Positions 1 through 6,512 of a stretch of 7,227 nt of DNA are shown here, piece by piece. A program made the position numbers and the translations under genes. The stretch covers positions 1-7,227 of the forward strand of contig ONVB01000045.1 of the NCBI GenBank assembly GCA_900321145.1, read 5' to 3'. Every line of letters begins with the position of its first letter. Position 1 is the stretch's first letter. The DNA comes from an uncultured Eubacteriales bacterium. GTDB lineage: Bacteria > Bacillota > Clostridia > Lachnospirales > Lachnospiraceae. The notes below the pieces were generated by a model. It was not told the DNA's origin, made no database searches, and saw only the letters and a list, made by a program, of their open reading frames with translations.

Positions 1-703
1 CGAAGCGCTCAACCCCGAGGTTTTTGAGAGAATATACAAGTCTACGGGACTTTCGATCATGGAGGGCTTCGGACAGTCGGAGTCTTCGATGATAGTCGGA
101 AATATAAAGGGAGTTATGCCTAAGCCTGGCTCGATGGGCAAGCCCAACCCGGGCTATGAGGTAGTTCTGCTCGATCAGGACGGAGTACCCTGTACTCCGG
201 GAAAGACCGGTGAGCTGTGTGTCAAGGTTGACGGAGACACAAGACCCTGCGGACTGTTCAAGGGTTATTATTTAGACGAAGAAAAAACCGAAAATGTAAT
301 ATATGAGGGCTATTATCATACGGGAGATACCGCATATGTTGATGCGGACGGTTACTACTGGTATGTCGGAAGAGTGGATGATGTGATAAAGTCCACCGGT
401 TACCGTGTGGGTCCTTTCGAGATAGAAAATGAGATCATGAAGCTGCCGTATGTCCTGGAATGTGCGGTTACCGCCGTTCCCGATCCCATAAGAGGACAGG
501 CGATAAAAGCGAGTGTGGTTTTGACTGAAGGAACCGAAGGCACGGACAACTTAAAGAGACAGATGATGAAAGCGTTAAGAGCGGTGCTTGCATCATACAA
601 GCGACCTAAGATACTTGAGTTTGTGGCTGATCTTCCCAAGACGTCGTCGGGCAAGATAAAGAGGTCGGAGATCAAAGAGAGGGATTGGAAGAAGGATGAG
701 TGA
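1..703 (+). CDS. Acyl-CoA synthetase (AMP-forming, medium-chain/ACSM type), C-terminal part
   Basis: Partial gene running in from the left edge. The first complete codon is at base 2 and the frame stays open to TGA at 701-703, giving 233 visible residues; the ATG at 59 is internal, since conserved sequence (NPEVFERIYKSTGL) precedes it. The family activates a carboxylic acid with ATP to an acyl-adenylate and transfers it to CoA. Visible adenylation motifs, in fragment numbering, are EGFGQSES at about 21-28 (A5), YHTGD at 105-109 (A7), GRVDD then GYRVGPFEIE at about 123-142 (A8 hinge), and PKTSSGK with the catalytic lysine near 218 (A10). RVGPFEIE and PDPIRGQ are typical of the medium-chain acyl-CoA synthetase branch. 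The N-terminal two thirds, including the ATP-binding P-loop, lie outside, so the substrate cannot be judged. The 3' end overlaps fabF by 8 bp (ATGAGTGA), implying translational coupling. Confidence 0.93.
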   Translation, partial: EALNPEVFERIYKSTGLSIMEGFGQSESSMIVGNIKGVMPKPGSMGKPNPGYEVVLLDQDGVPCTPGKTGELCVKVDGDTRPCGLFKGYYLDEEKTENVIYEGYYHTGDTAYVDADGYYWYVGRVDDVIKSTGYRVGPFEIENEIMKLPYVLECAVTAVPDPIRGQAIKASVVLTEGTEGTDNLKRQMMKALRAVLASYKRPKILEFVADLPKTSSGKIKRSEIKERDWKKDE

Positions 704-1946
704 CAGAATAGTTATTACCGGAATGGGTGCGGTGACACCTTGCGGAATAGGAGTGGATGAATTCTGGGCAGGCCTTGTGAAGGGCGAGAGCGCAGTCGGA
801 AAGATAAGCTCCTTTGATGCATCCTCACTTCCGGTTCAGATCGCAGCGGAGATAAAGGATTTTGATCCGCTTAAATATATGGATAAGAAACATACGAGAG
901 AACTTGCACCGTTTATGCAGTATGCATTTGCGGCAGCAACCGAGGCTATGGAGGATGCAGGAATAGCGGCAGCTCCCGAGGACAGAAACATACCGGGAGA
1001 CAGGATAGGAATATCCTTCGGAACTGCATTTGCAGGCTTTGCGGAGATTGCAGAGACACAGGACGGTATAAGCAGGGGCGAGCACAGCAAGGTCAGCCCG
1101 CGCTTCGTACCGAAGGTCATAGGCAACATAGCTGCAGCGCAGATAGCCATAGCAAAGGGCTTTACCGGTCCGTCCATGACCGTGACGACAGCCTGCTCTT
1201 CGGGGGCGGATGCCATAACCAACGGTGCCATGCTCTTAAAGTCGGGCGATGCGGATGTCATGCTCTGTGTGGGCGCAGAAGCTGCAACCTGCGCACTGAA
1301 TATACTCGGACTTTCGGGAGCGCATGCGCTCTCTACCGCAAATGAGATGCCTCAGAAGGCCTCGCGCCCGTTTGATGAAGGCCGGAACGGCTTTGTTATG
1401 GGAGAGGGCGGAGGTGCCATAATCATAGAGACAGAGGAGCATGCCAGGGCAAGAGGAGCCAAAATACATGCGGTTCTTCTTTCGTGTGCCAACAGCACCG
1501 ATGGTTATCATGTAACCTCACCTCATCCGGACGGGATCGGTGCCATACAGTGTATGGAAAGCTGCATAAGGAAGGCCGGACTTTCGGTTAGCGATGTAGA
1601 TTATATCAATGCTCACGGTACTTCGACACCGGTGGGTGATGTGATAGAGACAAGGGCTATACATACTCTTTTCGGGGAGCATGCCGGAAAGCTTATGGTA
1701 TCCTCGACAAAGGGTACGACCGGACATATGATGGGTGCCGGCGGAGTGACCGAGGTCATAGCCTGCGTAAAGTCGATAGAGGAGGGAATAGTTCCTCCCA
1801 CGGCCAACTTAGAGACACCTGATGATAAGTGTGACCTTGACTATGTACCGCTTAAAGCAAGAAAGGCTGACGTTAAAGTGGCTATGTCCAATGCCTTTGG
1901 CTTCGGAGGACAGAATTCAAGCATACTTGTGGGAAGATACGAGTAA
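696..1946 (+). CDS. fabF: Beta-ketoacyl-[acyl-carrier-protein] synthase II (KAS II)
   Basis: Complete 416-residue condensing enzyme, normal FabF length. It catalyses decarboxylative Claisen condensation of malonyl-ACP with an acyl-enzyme in fatty acid elongation, in the cytosol. The Cys-His-His triad is intact: Cys167 in TTACSSGAD, His308 in NAHGTSTPVGD and His344 in STKGTTGHMMGAGG, with the conserved Lys339 just before. The glycine-rich GFGGQNSS near the C terminus (402-409) carries the gatekeeper Phe at about 404. The start is ATG 696, inside the end of the upstream synthetase gene, with purine-rich GGAAGAAGG directly before it, so initiation is probably coupled. It is not next to fabD, fabG, accB or acpP here; the partners are an acyl-CoA synthetase and a TraX-like membrane protein. 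That allows either a housekeeping fabF outside the main cluster or a dedicated ketosynthase of a small acyl pathway. The family call is firm; the pathway is not. Confidence 0.95.
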   Translation: MSDRIVITGMGAVTPCGIGVDEFWAGLVKGESAVGKISSFDASSLPVQIAAEIKDFDPLKYMDKKHTRELAPFMQYAFAAATEAMEDAGIAAAPEDRNIPGDRIGISFGTAFAGFAEIAETQDGISRGEHSKVSPRFVPKVIGNIAAAQIAIAKGFTGPSMTVTTACSSGADAITNGAMLLKSGDADVMLCVGAEAATCALNILGLSGAHALSTANEMPQKASRPFDEGRNGFVMGEGGGAIIIETEEHARARGAKIHAVLLSCANSTDGYHVTSPHPDGIGAIQCMESCIRKAGLSVSDVDYINAHGTSTPVGDVIETRAIHTLFGEHAGKLMVSSTKGTTGHMMGAGGVTEVIACVKSIEEGIVPPTANLETPDDKCDLDYVPLKARKADVKVAMSNAFGFGGQNSSILVGRYE

Positions 1947-2770
1947 TGACTAATACAGTAGACAAAACAAAAGGATTAAGCGGAAGCCTGCTGAAGATAA
2001 TAGCCTGCGTGACCATGTTCATAGATCACGCGGGCTATGCTCTTGTGTACCAGGCTCTTGTCGGAGACAGGGCGAATTTTGATGTCGAAGGGAAGCTGAT
2101 ACATAACGGGCTGTTTTTTATATACAAGACGATGCAGGGGATAGGAAGGATAGCTTTTCCCATCTTTATCTTCATGCTGATAGAGGGGTATTTCCATACG
2201 CATGACAGGTGGAAATATCTGTTGAGAATCGGTATATTTGCCCTTGTCTCGGAGGTTCCGTTCGATGTTTCATTTTACCTGACACAGCGGGAGATGCTTG
2301 AGGGCAAGTTCATAGAGTTTGCCAATCAGAATGTGTTTTTTACCCTGTTCATAGGGCTTTTTGCGGTGATACTGATCGATACGCTGATAGGGCTTAAGCT
2401 TGATATCATGCTCAAGGGACTGCTTGTCTTAGGCATCGGGGGCGGACTTGCATATCTCGGGCATGTGACCAAAACGGATTACGGCATGGTCGGCGTGTGT
2501 GCCATAGAAGCGGCATATCTTATAAGAAAGGCAGAGAAGGTGATCGGCCTTGACAAGGACTCGCCCGTAAGGAGCAACGCGGCGGCAGCTTTGCTTATAT
2601 GCGCGGTGCTGCAGTTTGCGGGAGTACATGAGGTTCCGGCTGTGGCAGCCATTCCGCTGATCGCTTTCTACAATGGGGAAAGAGGACGGTACATGAAGTA
2701 TACGTTCTACATTTTTTACCCGCTTCATCTGCTTATACTCGGCTTGATCAAGTTCATCATCTTCGAATGA
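1946..2770 (+). CDS. TraX-family integral membrane protein
   Basis: Complete 274-residue, strongly hydrophobic protein with about eight candidate membrane segments (roughly 13-38, 53-80, 91-107, 128-148, 153-172, 178-194, 211-242, 251-272). Family landmarks are IDHAG at 26-30, GRIAFPIFIFMLIEGYFHT at 67-85, SEVPFD at 102-107, NVFFTL at 129-134, DYG at 178-180, YNGERG at 242-247 and the C-terminal FYPLHLLIL at 257-265. This is the pattern of the TraX family, whose founding member N-acetylates F-plasmid pilin; chromosomal Firmicute homologues have no settled role. ATG overlaps the fabF stop by one base (TAATG), with only a weak GGGAAG about 10 nt upstream, so it is probably read by reinitiation. 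No conjugation gene is nearby, so 'conjugal transfer protein' would mislead. The conserved charged and His residues within or beside membrane segments fit an acyltransferase, but the acceptor is unknown. Confidence 0.85.
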   Translation: MTNTVDKTKGLSGSLLKIIACVTMFIDHAGYALVYQALVGDRANFDVEGKLIHNGLFFIYKTMQGIGRIAFPIFIFMLIEGYFHTHDRWKYLLRIGIFALVSEVPFDVSFYLTQREMLEGKFIEFANQNVFFTLFIGLFAVILIDTLIGLKLDIMLKGLLVLGIGGGLAYLGHVTKTDYGMVGVCAIEAAYLIRKAEKVIGLDKDSPVRSNAAAALLICAVLQFAGVHEVPAVAAIPLIAFYNGERGRYMKYTFYIFYPLHLLILGLIKFIIFE

Positions 2771-2772
2771 TA

Positions 2773-2808
2773 CGGATGAGGCTTTTAACATGTTATATGA
2801 TAAATCCG
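2773..2808. other. Symmetric dyad after traX
   Basis: Outer arms CGGAT (2773-2777) and ATCCG (2804-2808) and the inner perfect palindrome TAACATGTTA (2786-2795) share one centre, separated by 8 unpaired or partly paired bases on each side. No T-run follows, so this is a poor intrinsic terminator. It may be an operator-like dyad, a weak RNA hairpin or chance. Confidence 0.25.
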
Positions 2809-2848
2809 GGTGAATATTTCGTGAATTCGTCATTTTTATACTTTATTT

Positions 2849-2876
2849 TTGAAATGAAGTGTGTTATATATATGTA
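2849..2876 (+). promoter_or_regulatory. Candidate sigma-A promoter for the PPIase lipoprotein gene
   Basis: TTGAAA (2849-2854) is followed after 16 bases by TATGTA (2871-2876) in a very AT-rich stretch, which would start RNA near 2883 and leave a leader of about 45 nt. A perfect TATACT (2837-2842) is also present but has no good -35. A new promoter is expected here because about 160 bp separate this gene from traX. Confidence 0.4.
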
Positions 2877-2913
2877 GTTGTTCAAAGAAAACAGCATAGT
2901 AATAAGAAGTTTT

Positions 2914-2922
2914 GGAAAGGAA
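2914..2922 (+). promoter_or_regulatory. Ribosome binding site that sets the lipoprotein start at ATG 2930
   Basis: GGAAAGGAA ends 7 nt before ATG 2930. An in-frame TTG at 2912-2914 is also possible but would make this site part of the coding sequence and has no Shine-Dalgarno of its own, so ATG 2930 is preferred. Confidence 0.75.
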
Positions 2923-2929
2923 TAGGGCA

Positions 2930-4033
2930 ATGAAAAAGAGCATTAAAAGAGTACTTGCCGCAGCACTTATAGGTATCGGAACCTTGGGACTTTGCGGTTG
3001 TGGCGGTAAGGTGAACGGCGTAAATGTAAACAAGATGATAGATAAGTTCTCCACCTACGGAAATGCGGGTGATTACAAGTCTATAGAGTATAAGCTCACA
3101 ACTACCGACGTGAATGATGATATGGTCAAGGGACAGATCGATTATATGATCAGTCAGAAGACCGTGACCGAGGATATCACGGAGGGTGAGGTTGCAATGG
3201 GTGATACCGCAAATATCGATTTCGTCGGAAGCATAGACGGAGTTGAGTTTGAGGGCGGTAATTCAAACGGACAGGGTTATGATCTTACCCTCGGTTCGGG
3301 AAGCTTCATCCCGGGATTTGAGGATCAGGTTGCAGGTCACAAGATCGGTGAGACATTTGATGTAAATGTAACCTTCCCCGAGGATTACCAGTCGGCAGAT
3401 CTTGCCGGAAAGGCCGCAGTGTTCAAGGTTACGATCAATTCCGCAAAGAAGAACACTACTCCCGAATATAATGATGAATTTGTAAAAGCCAATTCCGAGT
3501 ATAATACCGTTGCCGAGTTCGAGGCGGGCTTAAAGAAGGACATGACGGAGTATTATGCAAAGACTGATAAGAATGCAAACAGATCAGCGATCATTTCGGC
3601 GCTTGTTGATCAGACAGTCGTAGAGAAGTTCCCCGAGCAGGAGACCGAAGAGCTTCTCAAGAAGACCATGAAGAGGATAGAGGATACAGCTTCACAGTAT
3701 GGTTACGACACTGCAACCTATGTTACCACATACCTCGGCTACTCCAGTGAGGATGCCTTCAAGGATTACGTGAAGGGCGTGGTAGAAGATCACATCAAGG
3801 AAAAGATAGCTATCTGCTCCGTAGCAAAGACTGAGAACAAGAGTGTTAACAACAAAGAGGTTGAGGATTATATCCAGACCATGATAGATGATTACGGTTA
3901 TGATGACAGGGAGGCCGTATTAGAGGATTACACGGAGGAGGATCTCGTGTACTATGCTCTTGAGGATAAGATATGTACATATCTTTTAGAGGTTGTTCCT
4001 CCTACGGTTGCTACTGATACCGATGCCGAGTAG
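2930..4033 (+). CDS. Trigger-factor-like FKBP-type peptidyl-prolyl isomerase lipoprotein
   Basis: A 367-residue protein from the preferred ATG. It begins with MKKSIKR, a hydrophobic segment at 8-21 and a lipobox LCGC at 21-24, so Cys24 should be lipidated and the protein anchored outside the cytoplasmic membrane. Residues about 91-171 match the FKBP-type PPIase domain of trigger factor, with DFVGSIDGVEFEGG, LGSGSFIPGFEDQVAGHKIGE, NVTFPEDY and LAGKAAVFKV. Residues about 178-355 are helical and charged and resemble the trigger factor C-terminal chaperone domain (NDEFVKAN, VAEFEAGLKKDM, then VVEKFPEQETEELL). The N-terminal ribosome-binding domain (GFRxK loop) of true trigger factor is absent and replaced by the signal sequence plus about 65 residues. 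The likely role is folding or quality control of secreted proteins, like PrsA but from a different fold; this is inference. It appears to be transcribed alone, between its own promoter and a downstream hairpin. Confidence 0.88.
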   Translation: MKKSIKRVLAAALIGIGTLGLCGCGGKVNGVNVNKMIDKFSTYGNAGDYKSIEYKLTTTDVNDDMVKGQIDYMISQKTVTEDITEGEVAMGDTANIDFVGSIDGVEFEGGNSNGQGYDLTLGSGSFIPGFEDQVAGHKIGETFDVNVTFPEDYQSADLAGKAAVFKVTINSAKKNTTPEYNDEFVKANSEYNTVAEFEAGLKKDMTEYYAKTDKNANRSAIISALVDQTVVEKFPEQETEELLKKTMKRIEDTASQYGYDTATYVTTYLGYSSEDAFKDYVKGVVEDHIKEKIAICSVAKTENKSVNNKEVEDYIQTMIDDYGYDDREAVLEDYTEEDLVYYALEDKICTYLLEVVPPTVATDTDAE

Positions 4034-4035
4034 CC

Positions 4036-4087
4036 TTAAAAATCGGGCATCTTGGTATAAAATACCATAAAAAGTGCCTATTTTTAA
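4036..4087 (+). terminator. Probable intrinsic terminator of the lipoprotein gene
   Basis: This is a nested hairpin starting two bases after the stop codon. TTAAAAA (4036-4042) pairs with TTTTTAA (4081-4087), GGCA (4046-4049) with TGCC (4075-4078), and TGGTAT (4053-4058) with ATACCA (4062-4067) around an AAA loop. The T-run at 4081-4085 fits termination on the plus strand. The stem is AT-rich and interrupted, so efficiency is uncertain. Confidence 0.6.
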
Positions 4088-4097
4088 GAATTTTCTA

Positions 4098-4126
4098 TTG
4101 ATATAACGTAAAGAATGTAGTAAAAT
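4098..4126 (+). promoter_or_regulatory. Strong sigma-A promoter of the HU gene
   Basis: TTGATA (4098-4103), a 17-base spacer and TAAAAT (4121-4126) put each hexamer one base from consensus with ideal spacing. The predicted RNA start is near 4133, leaving a leader of about 43 nt. This agrees with HU being an abundant protein with its own transcript. Confidence 0.8.
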
Positions 4127-4133
4127 CAATATA

Positions 4134-4146
4134 TCGGCGAGACCGA
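4134..4146 (+). promoter_or_regulatory. Small hairpin at the predicted 5' end of the HU mRNA
   Basis: TCGG (4134-4137) pairs with CCGA (4143-4146) around the loop CGAGA, right at the predicted transcript start. A 5'-terminal stem can protect mRNA from 5'-end-dependent decay. The stem has only 4 bp, so this is tentative. Confidence 0.3.
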
Positions 4147-4159
4147 AACATATTATTTC

Positions 4160-4166
4160 AAAGGAG
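4160..4166 (+). promoter_or_regulatory. Strong ribosome binding site of the HU gene
   Basis: AAAGGAG lies 9 nt before ATG 4176, a near-perfect anti-16S match at good spacing that fixes the start and suggests high translation. Confidence 0.85.
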
Positions 4167-4175
4167 ATAAGGACT

Positions 4176-4478
4176 ATGAATAAGACAGAGCTTGCAGCAG
4201 CAATCGCTGAGGAGGCCGGCCTTTCAAAGAAGGATGCCGAGGCAGCAGTTAAAGCATTTGTAAAGGTTGTATCTGAGGAACTTCAGAAGAAGGAGAAGGT
4301 ACAGCTTATCGGATTTGGTACATTTGAGACAAGCGAGAGAAAGGCAAGAACAGCCAGAAATCCTCAGACAGGTGAGTCTATAAAGATCAAGGCTGCAGCA
4401 GTGCCGAAGTTCAAGGCAGGTAAGGCTTTAAAGGAGCTTGTTAACAGCAAGCCGAAGAAGTCCGCAAAGAAGAAGTAA
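4176..4478 (+). CDS. hup: DNA-binding protein HU (HU/IHF family)
   Basis: Complete 100-residue nucleoid protein. HU binds and bends DNA as a dimer without strong sequence specificity and takes part in chromosome compaction, replication, repair and recombination. The N-terminal helical half begins MNKTELAAAIAEEAGLSKKDAE. The HU signature follows: GFGTFETSERKARTARNP at 46-63, with the intercalating proline Pro63 at the tip of the arm in RNPQTGE, then IKIKAAAVPKFKAGKALKELVN at 69-90. The body ends near residue 90, the usual HU length, and is followed by a short basic tail KPKKSAKKK (92-100) that probably adds DNA contacts. The gene has its own promoter, ribosome site and terminator and ends in TAATAA. 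HU fits better than IHF because the gene stands alone in a Firmicute context. Confidence 0.98.
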   Translation: MNKTELAAAIAEEAGLSKKDAEAAVKAFVKVVSEELQKKEKVQLIGFGTFETSERKARTARNPQTGESIKIKAAAVPKFKAGKALKELVNSKPKKSAKKK

Positions 4479-4492
4479 TAACTCCTTGCGTC

Positions 4493-4520
4493 AGACGCCC
4501 CGTATAAGCGGGGCGTCTTT
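4493..4520 (+). terminator. Intrinsic terminator after the HU gene
   Basis: A 10-bp GC-rich perfect stem, AGACGCCCCG (4493-4502) with CGGGGCGTCT (4509-4518), closes on a TATAAG loop about 15 bases after the stop codon. The following T-run is short (TCTTTC), but the stem is very stable, and the next gene has its own candidate promoter. Confidence 0.88.
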
Positions 4521-4526
4521 CATTAG

Positions 4527-4555
4527 TGTAAAGGTCTCGTTCATTTATATATAAT
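4527..4555 (+). promoter_or_regulatory. Candidate promoter of the ParB-like/BMP gene
   Basis: A perfect -10 TATAAT (4550-4555) lies 17 bases after a poor -35 TGTAAA (4527-4532). RNA would start near 4562, giving a very short leader of about 17 nt. A promoter is expected because the HU terminator lies just upstream. Confidence 0.5.
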
Positions 4556-4567
4556 AATTGATTAGAT

Positions 4568-4571
4568 AGGA
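4568..4571 (+). promoter_or_regulatory. Ribosome binding site choosing ATG 4579 over ATG 4574
   Basis: AGGA lies 7 nt before ATG 4579. A second ATG at 4574 is only 2 nt from it and opens a frame of just 15 codons, so 4579 is the real start. The site is weaker than that of HU. Confidence 0.6.
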
Positions 4572-4578
4572 AAATGAT

Positions 4579-6492
4579 ATGCCATATACAGATTATGAGA
4601 AAGCCCAGAAGCTGGGTGTAAAAGCGTTAAGAGCAGCCATTGTGAAGGGTGAAAATGAGTACCTTCCTGTTTTGGATGAAGTACTTGAGGGAGTTGATCT
4701 CGTAGGTGAGCAGCTGCTCGGCCTCTACGATATACCTCTTGACAGAGTGGTAGGAACCAGTACACAGGGGCGTACCTACGCTTTCGCAAACAATTTCATG
4801 CCCATACTGGACCTGAAGAGCGAATTCGGAGCGAAATGGACTTCGTTGTATGACAGCCAGATAGAAGAAGGAATTCATGAGCCTGTAAAGGTTTTTGAAT
4901 ACATGGCAAACTACTATGTGGTTGAGGGTAACAAGAGAGTTTCGGTCTTAAAATATCTTGAAGCCTCTACCATTCCCGCGATAGTCACAAGGAAGATACC
5001 GAAGCTGACCGACGATCCGCAGGTCAGGATATACTATGAGTATATGGACTGCTTTAAGTATACGGGAATAAACTATCTGTGGTTTTCGCAGGAAGGGTGC
5101 TTTAAGAAGCTGCTTGAGCTTACCTCCGAGAATCCCAAGGCCGTATGGACCGAGGATCAGAGAAAGGACTTCGGATCGTTCAACCACAGATTCAGTATGG
5201 TTATAAAGAGCATGGGCTTAGAGAAGCTTCATATGATGATAAGCGAAGCGCTCCTTGTGTTTATAGACATATACGGTTATGAGGAGGTCAAGAATCTCTC
5301 GGATGCAGAGCTTAAGACCAAGATAAGCATACTGTGGGAGGAGTTCGCTGCAGAGGCAAAGGGCAGGGAGATGACACTTCGTATGGAACCGACCAAGGAG
5401 GGCAGAAAGAGCCTGATGGATTACTTCTTCTCGCCTTCGCAGAAGAAGATCACGGTCGGCTTTATATTTGACAAGGATCCGAAGAACTCCGACTGGCTGT
5501 ATGCACATGAACTCGGAAGACTTTACTTAGAGGAGAATCATCCGGATACGATAAAGACCTTGGAGGCGCATAACCTGAATGATGAATCCGAGATAACAAC
5601 GGCGATAGACGGTATGATAGCGGAGGGTGCAAGCATTATATTTACCACCTCCTCGCGCATGGAGGCGGTTTCACTCAAGGCTGCGGCAAACAACCCCAAG
5701 GTTACCATATTGAACTGTTCCATAGAGACTACGCACAGGGTAATGAGAACCTACTACGCACGTCTTTACGAGGTTAAGTTCCTGTCGGGCATGATAGCCG
5801 GGGCACTGACCAAGAGCGGGCGTATAGGATACTTGGCGGACTATCCGATAGTCGGTATGCCGGCAAATATAAATGCCTTTGCCCTCGGCGCAAGGATGAT
5901 GAATCCGGAAGCAAGAGTATTTCTCGAGTGGACGAAGATCAAAGGATCTTCGAGAGAGCTTGCTATAGAGCATTTCAAGAGACATGAGGTTCACTTCATA
6001 TCCGATCAGGATATGATAAAGCCGAATGAGGAGGGAAGGCTGTTCGGACTGTATCACCTGGATGACGACGGCCTGGTGAACATAGCGAGTCCCATATATA
6101 ACTGGGGTGTGTTCTACGACAAGCTTATATCGAGTATCAAGTCGGGAACCTATCAGCAGGAGGACGACAAGGATGTAAAGTCCATCAATTACTGGTGGGG
6201 ATTATCCGCGGGAGTTGTGGATATAATCCTTTCACAGAAGATACCCGAGAGCACGAGACAGATAGTGAACCTTATGAGGGAGCTTATCGTGGAAGGAAGG
6301 TTCAATCCCTTCGCGGGTACATTTCGCTCGCAGGATGGCCTGATCAGGAATAATGACGACAAGGAAGGGCTCGCTCCGGAAGAAATACTGGATATGAACT
6401 ATCTTGTGGAAAATGTAGTGGGTTCGATACCCGATAAGGATATGCTTGACGATGCCGCGAGGGCTATCGTGGAGATCAAGGGCGTTGAATAG
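4579..6492 (+). CDS. Cytoplasmic ParB-like plus BMP/PnrA-type substrate-binding fusion protein
   Basis: Complete 637-residue protein without signal peptide, lipobox or membrane segment, so probably cytosolic. Residues about 50-137 end in PVKVFEYMANYYVVEGNKR followed by VSVLKYLEASTIPAIVTR, the pattern of the ParB/sulfiredoxin-like fold (usual form: V-x-G/E-G-N/H-x-R then helix); EGNKR is at 116-120. Residues about 145-285 are mostly helical and not recognised. Residues about 291-590 resemble the BMP/PnrA family of nucleoside-binding proteins: ITVGFIFDKDPKNSDWLY at 291-308, IAEGASIIFTTSS at 347-359, the core YEVKFLSGMIAGALTKSGRIGYLAD at 397-421, NINAFALGARMMNP at 430-443, then YNWGVFYDKLI at 507-517. 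Usual BMP proteins are exported lipoproteins of ABC importers, but no permease or ATPase gene is next to this one, so an intracellular sensor is more likely than a transporter part. Automatic labels as an ABC substrate-binding protein would mislead. A phosphoesterase gene follows after 20 bp. Domain calls are by eye; the ligand is unknown. Confidence 0.82.
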   Translation: MPYTDYEKAQKLGVKALRAAIVKGENEYLPVLDEVLEGVDLVGEQLLGLYDIPLDRVVGTSTQGRTYAFANNFMPILDLKSEFGAKWTSLYDSQIEEGIHEPVKVFEYMANYYVVEGNKRVSVLKYLEASTIPAIVTRKIPKLTDDPQVRIYYEYMDCFKYTGINYLWFSQEGCFKKLLELTSENPKAVWTEDQRKDFGSFNHRFSMVIKSMGLEKLHMMISEALLVFIDIYGYEEVKNLSDAELKTKISILWEEFAAEAKGREMTLRMEPTKEGRKSLMDYFFSPSQKKITVGFIFDKDPKNSDWLYAHELGRLYLEENHPDTIKTLEAHNLNDESEITTAIDGMIAEGASIIFTTSSRMEAVSLKAAANNPKVTILNCSIETTHRVMRTYYARLYEVKFLSGMIAGALTKSGRIGYLADYPIVGMPANINAFALGARMMNPEARVFLEWTKIKGSSRELAIEHFKRHEVHFISDQDMIKPNEEGRLFGLYHLDDDGLVNIASPIYNWGVFYDKLISSIKSGTYQQEDDKDVKSINYWWGLSAGVVDIILSQKIPESTRQIVNLMRELIVEGRFNPFAGTFRSQDGLIRNNDDKEGLAPEEILDMNYLVENVVGSIPDKDMLDDAARAIVEIKGVE

Positions 6493-6501
6493 GAAGGTGC
6501 G

Positions 6502-6507
6502 AAGGGG
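6502..6507 (+). promoter_or_regulatory. Ribosome binding site of the phosphoesterase gene
   Basis: AAGGGG ends 5 nt before ATG 6513; AGGAAGG at 6491-6497 overlaps the upstream stop codon and may add to ribosome transfer between the two genes. Confidence 0.6.
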
Positions 6508-6512
6508 ACAAC

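Noticed and set aside
836..1261. 141-codon open frame on the minus strand
   Set aside because: It lies wholly within the well-supported fabF, and its product resembles no known family. It is a by-product of the coding pattern on the other strand.
1946..2770. TraX gene as evidence of a conjugative or mobile element
   Set aside because: TraX homologues are common on Firmicute chromosomes, and no relaxase, integrase, repeat or attachment site is present in the window.
2429..2833. 134-codon minus-strand frame over the end of the TraX gene
   Set aside because: It overlaps a clear membrane protein gene, has no ribosome site and no recognisable domain.
2912..2929. TTG start at 2912 for the lipoprotein gene
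   Set aside because: It would place the ribosome site GGAAAGGAA inside the gene and add six residues before a normal MKKS lipoprotein signal.
4574..4621. Leader peptide from ATG 4574
   Set aside because: It is only 15 codons, the start is 2 nt after AGGA, and the peptide has no run of one amino acid or attenuator-like structure after it.
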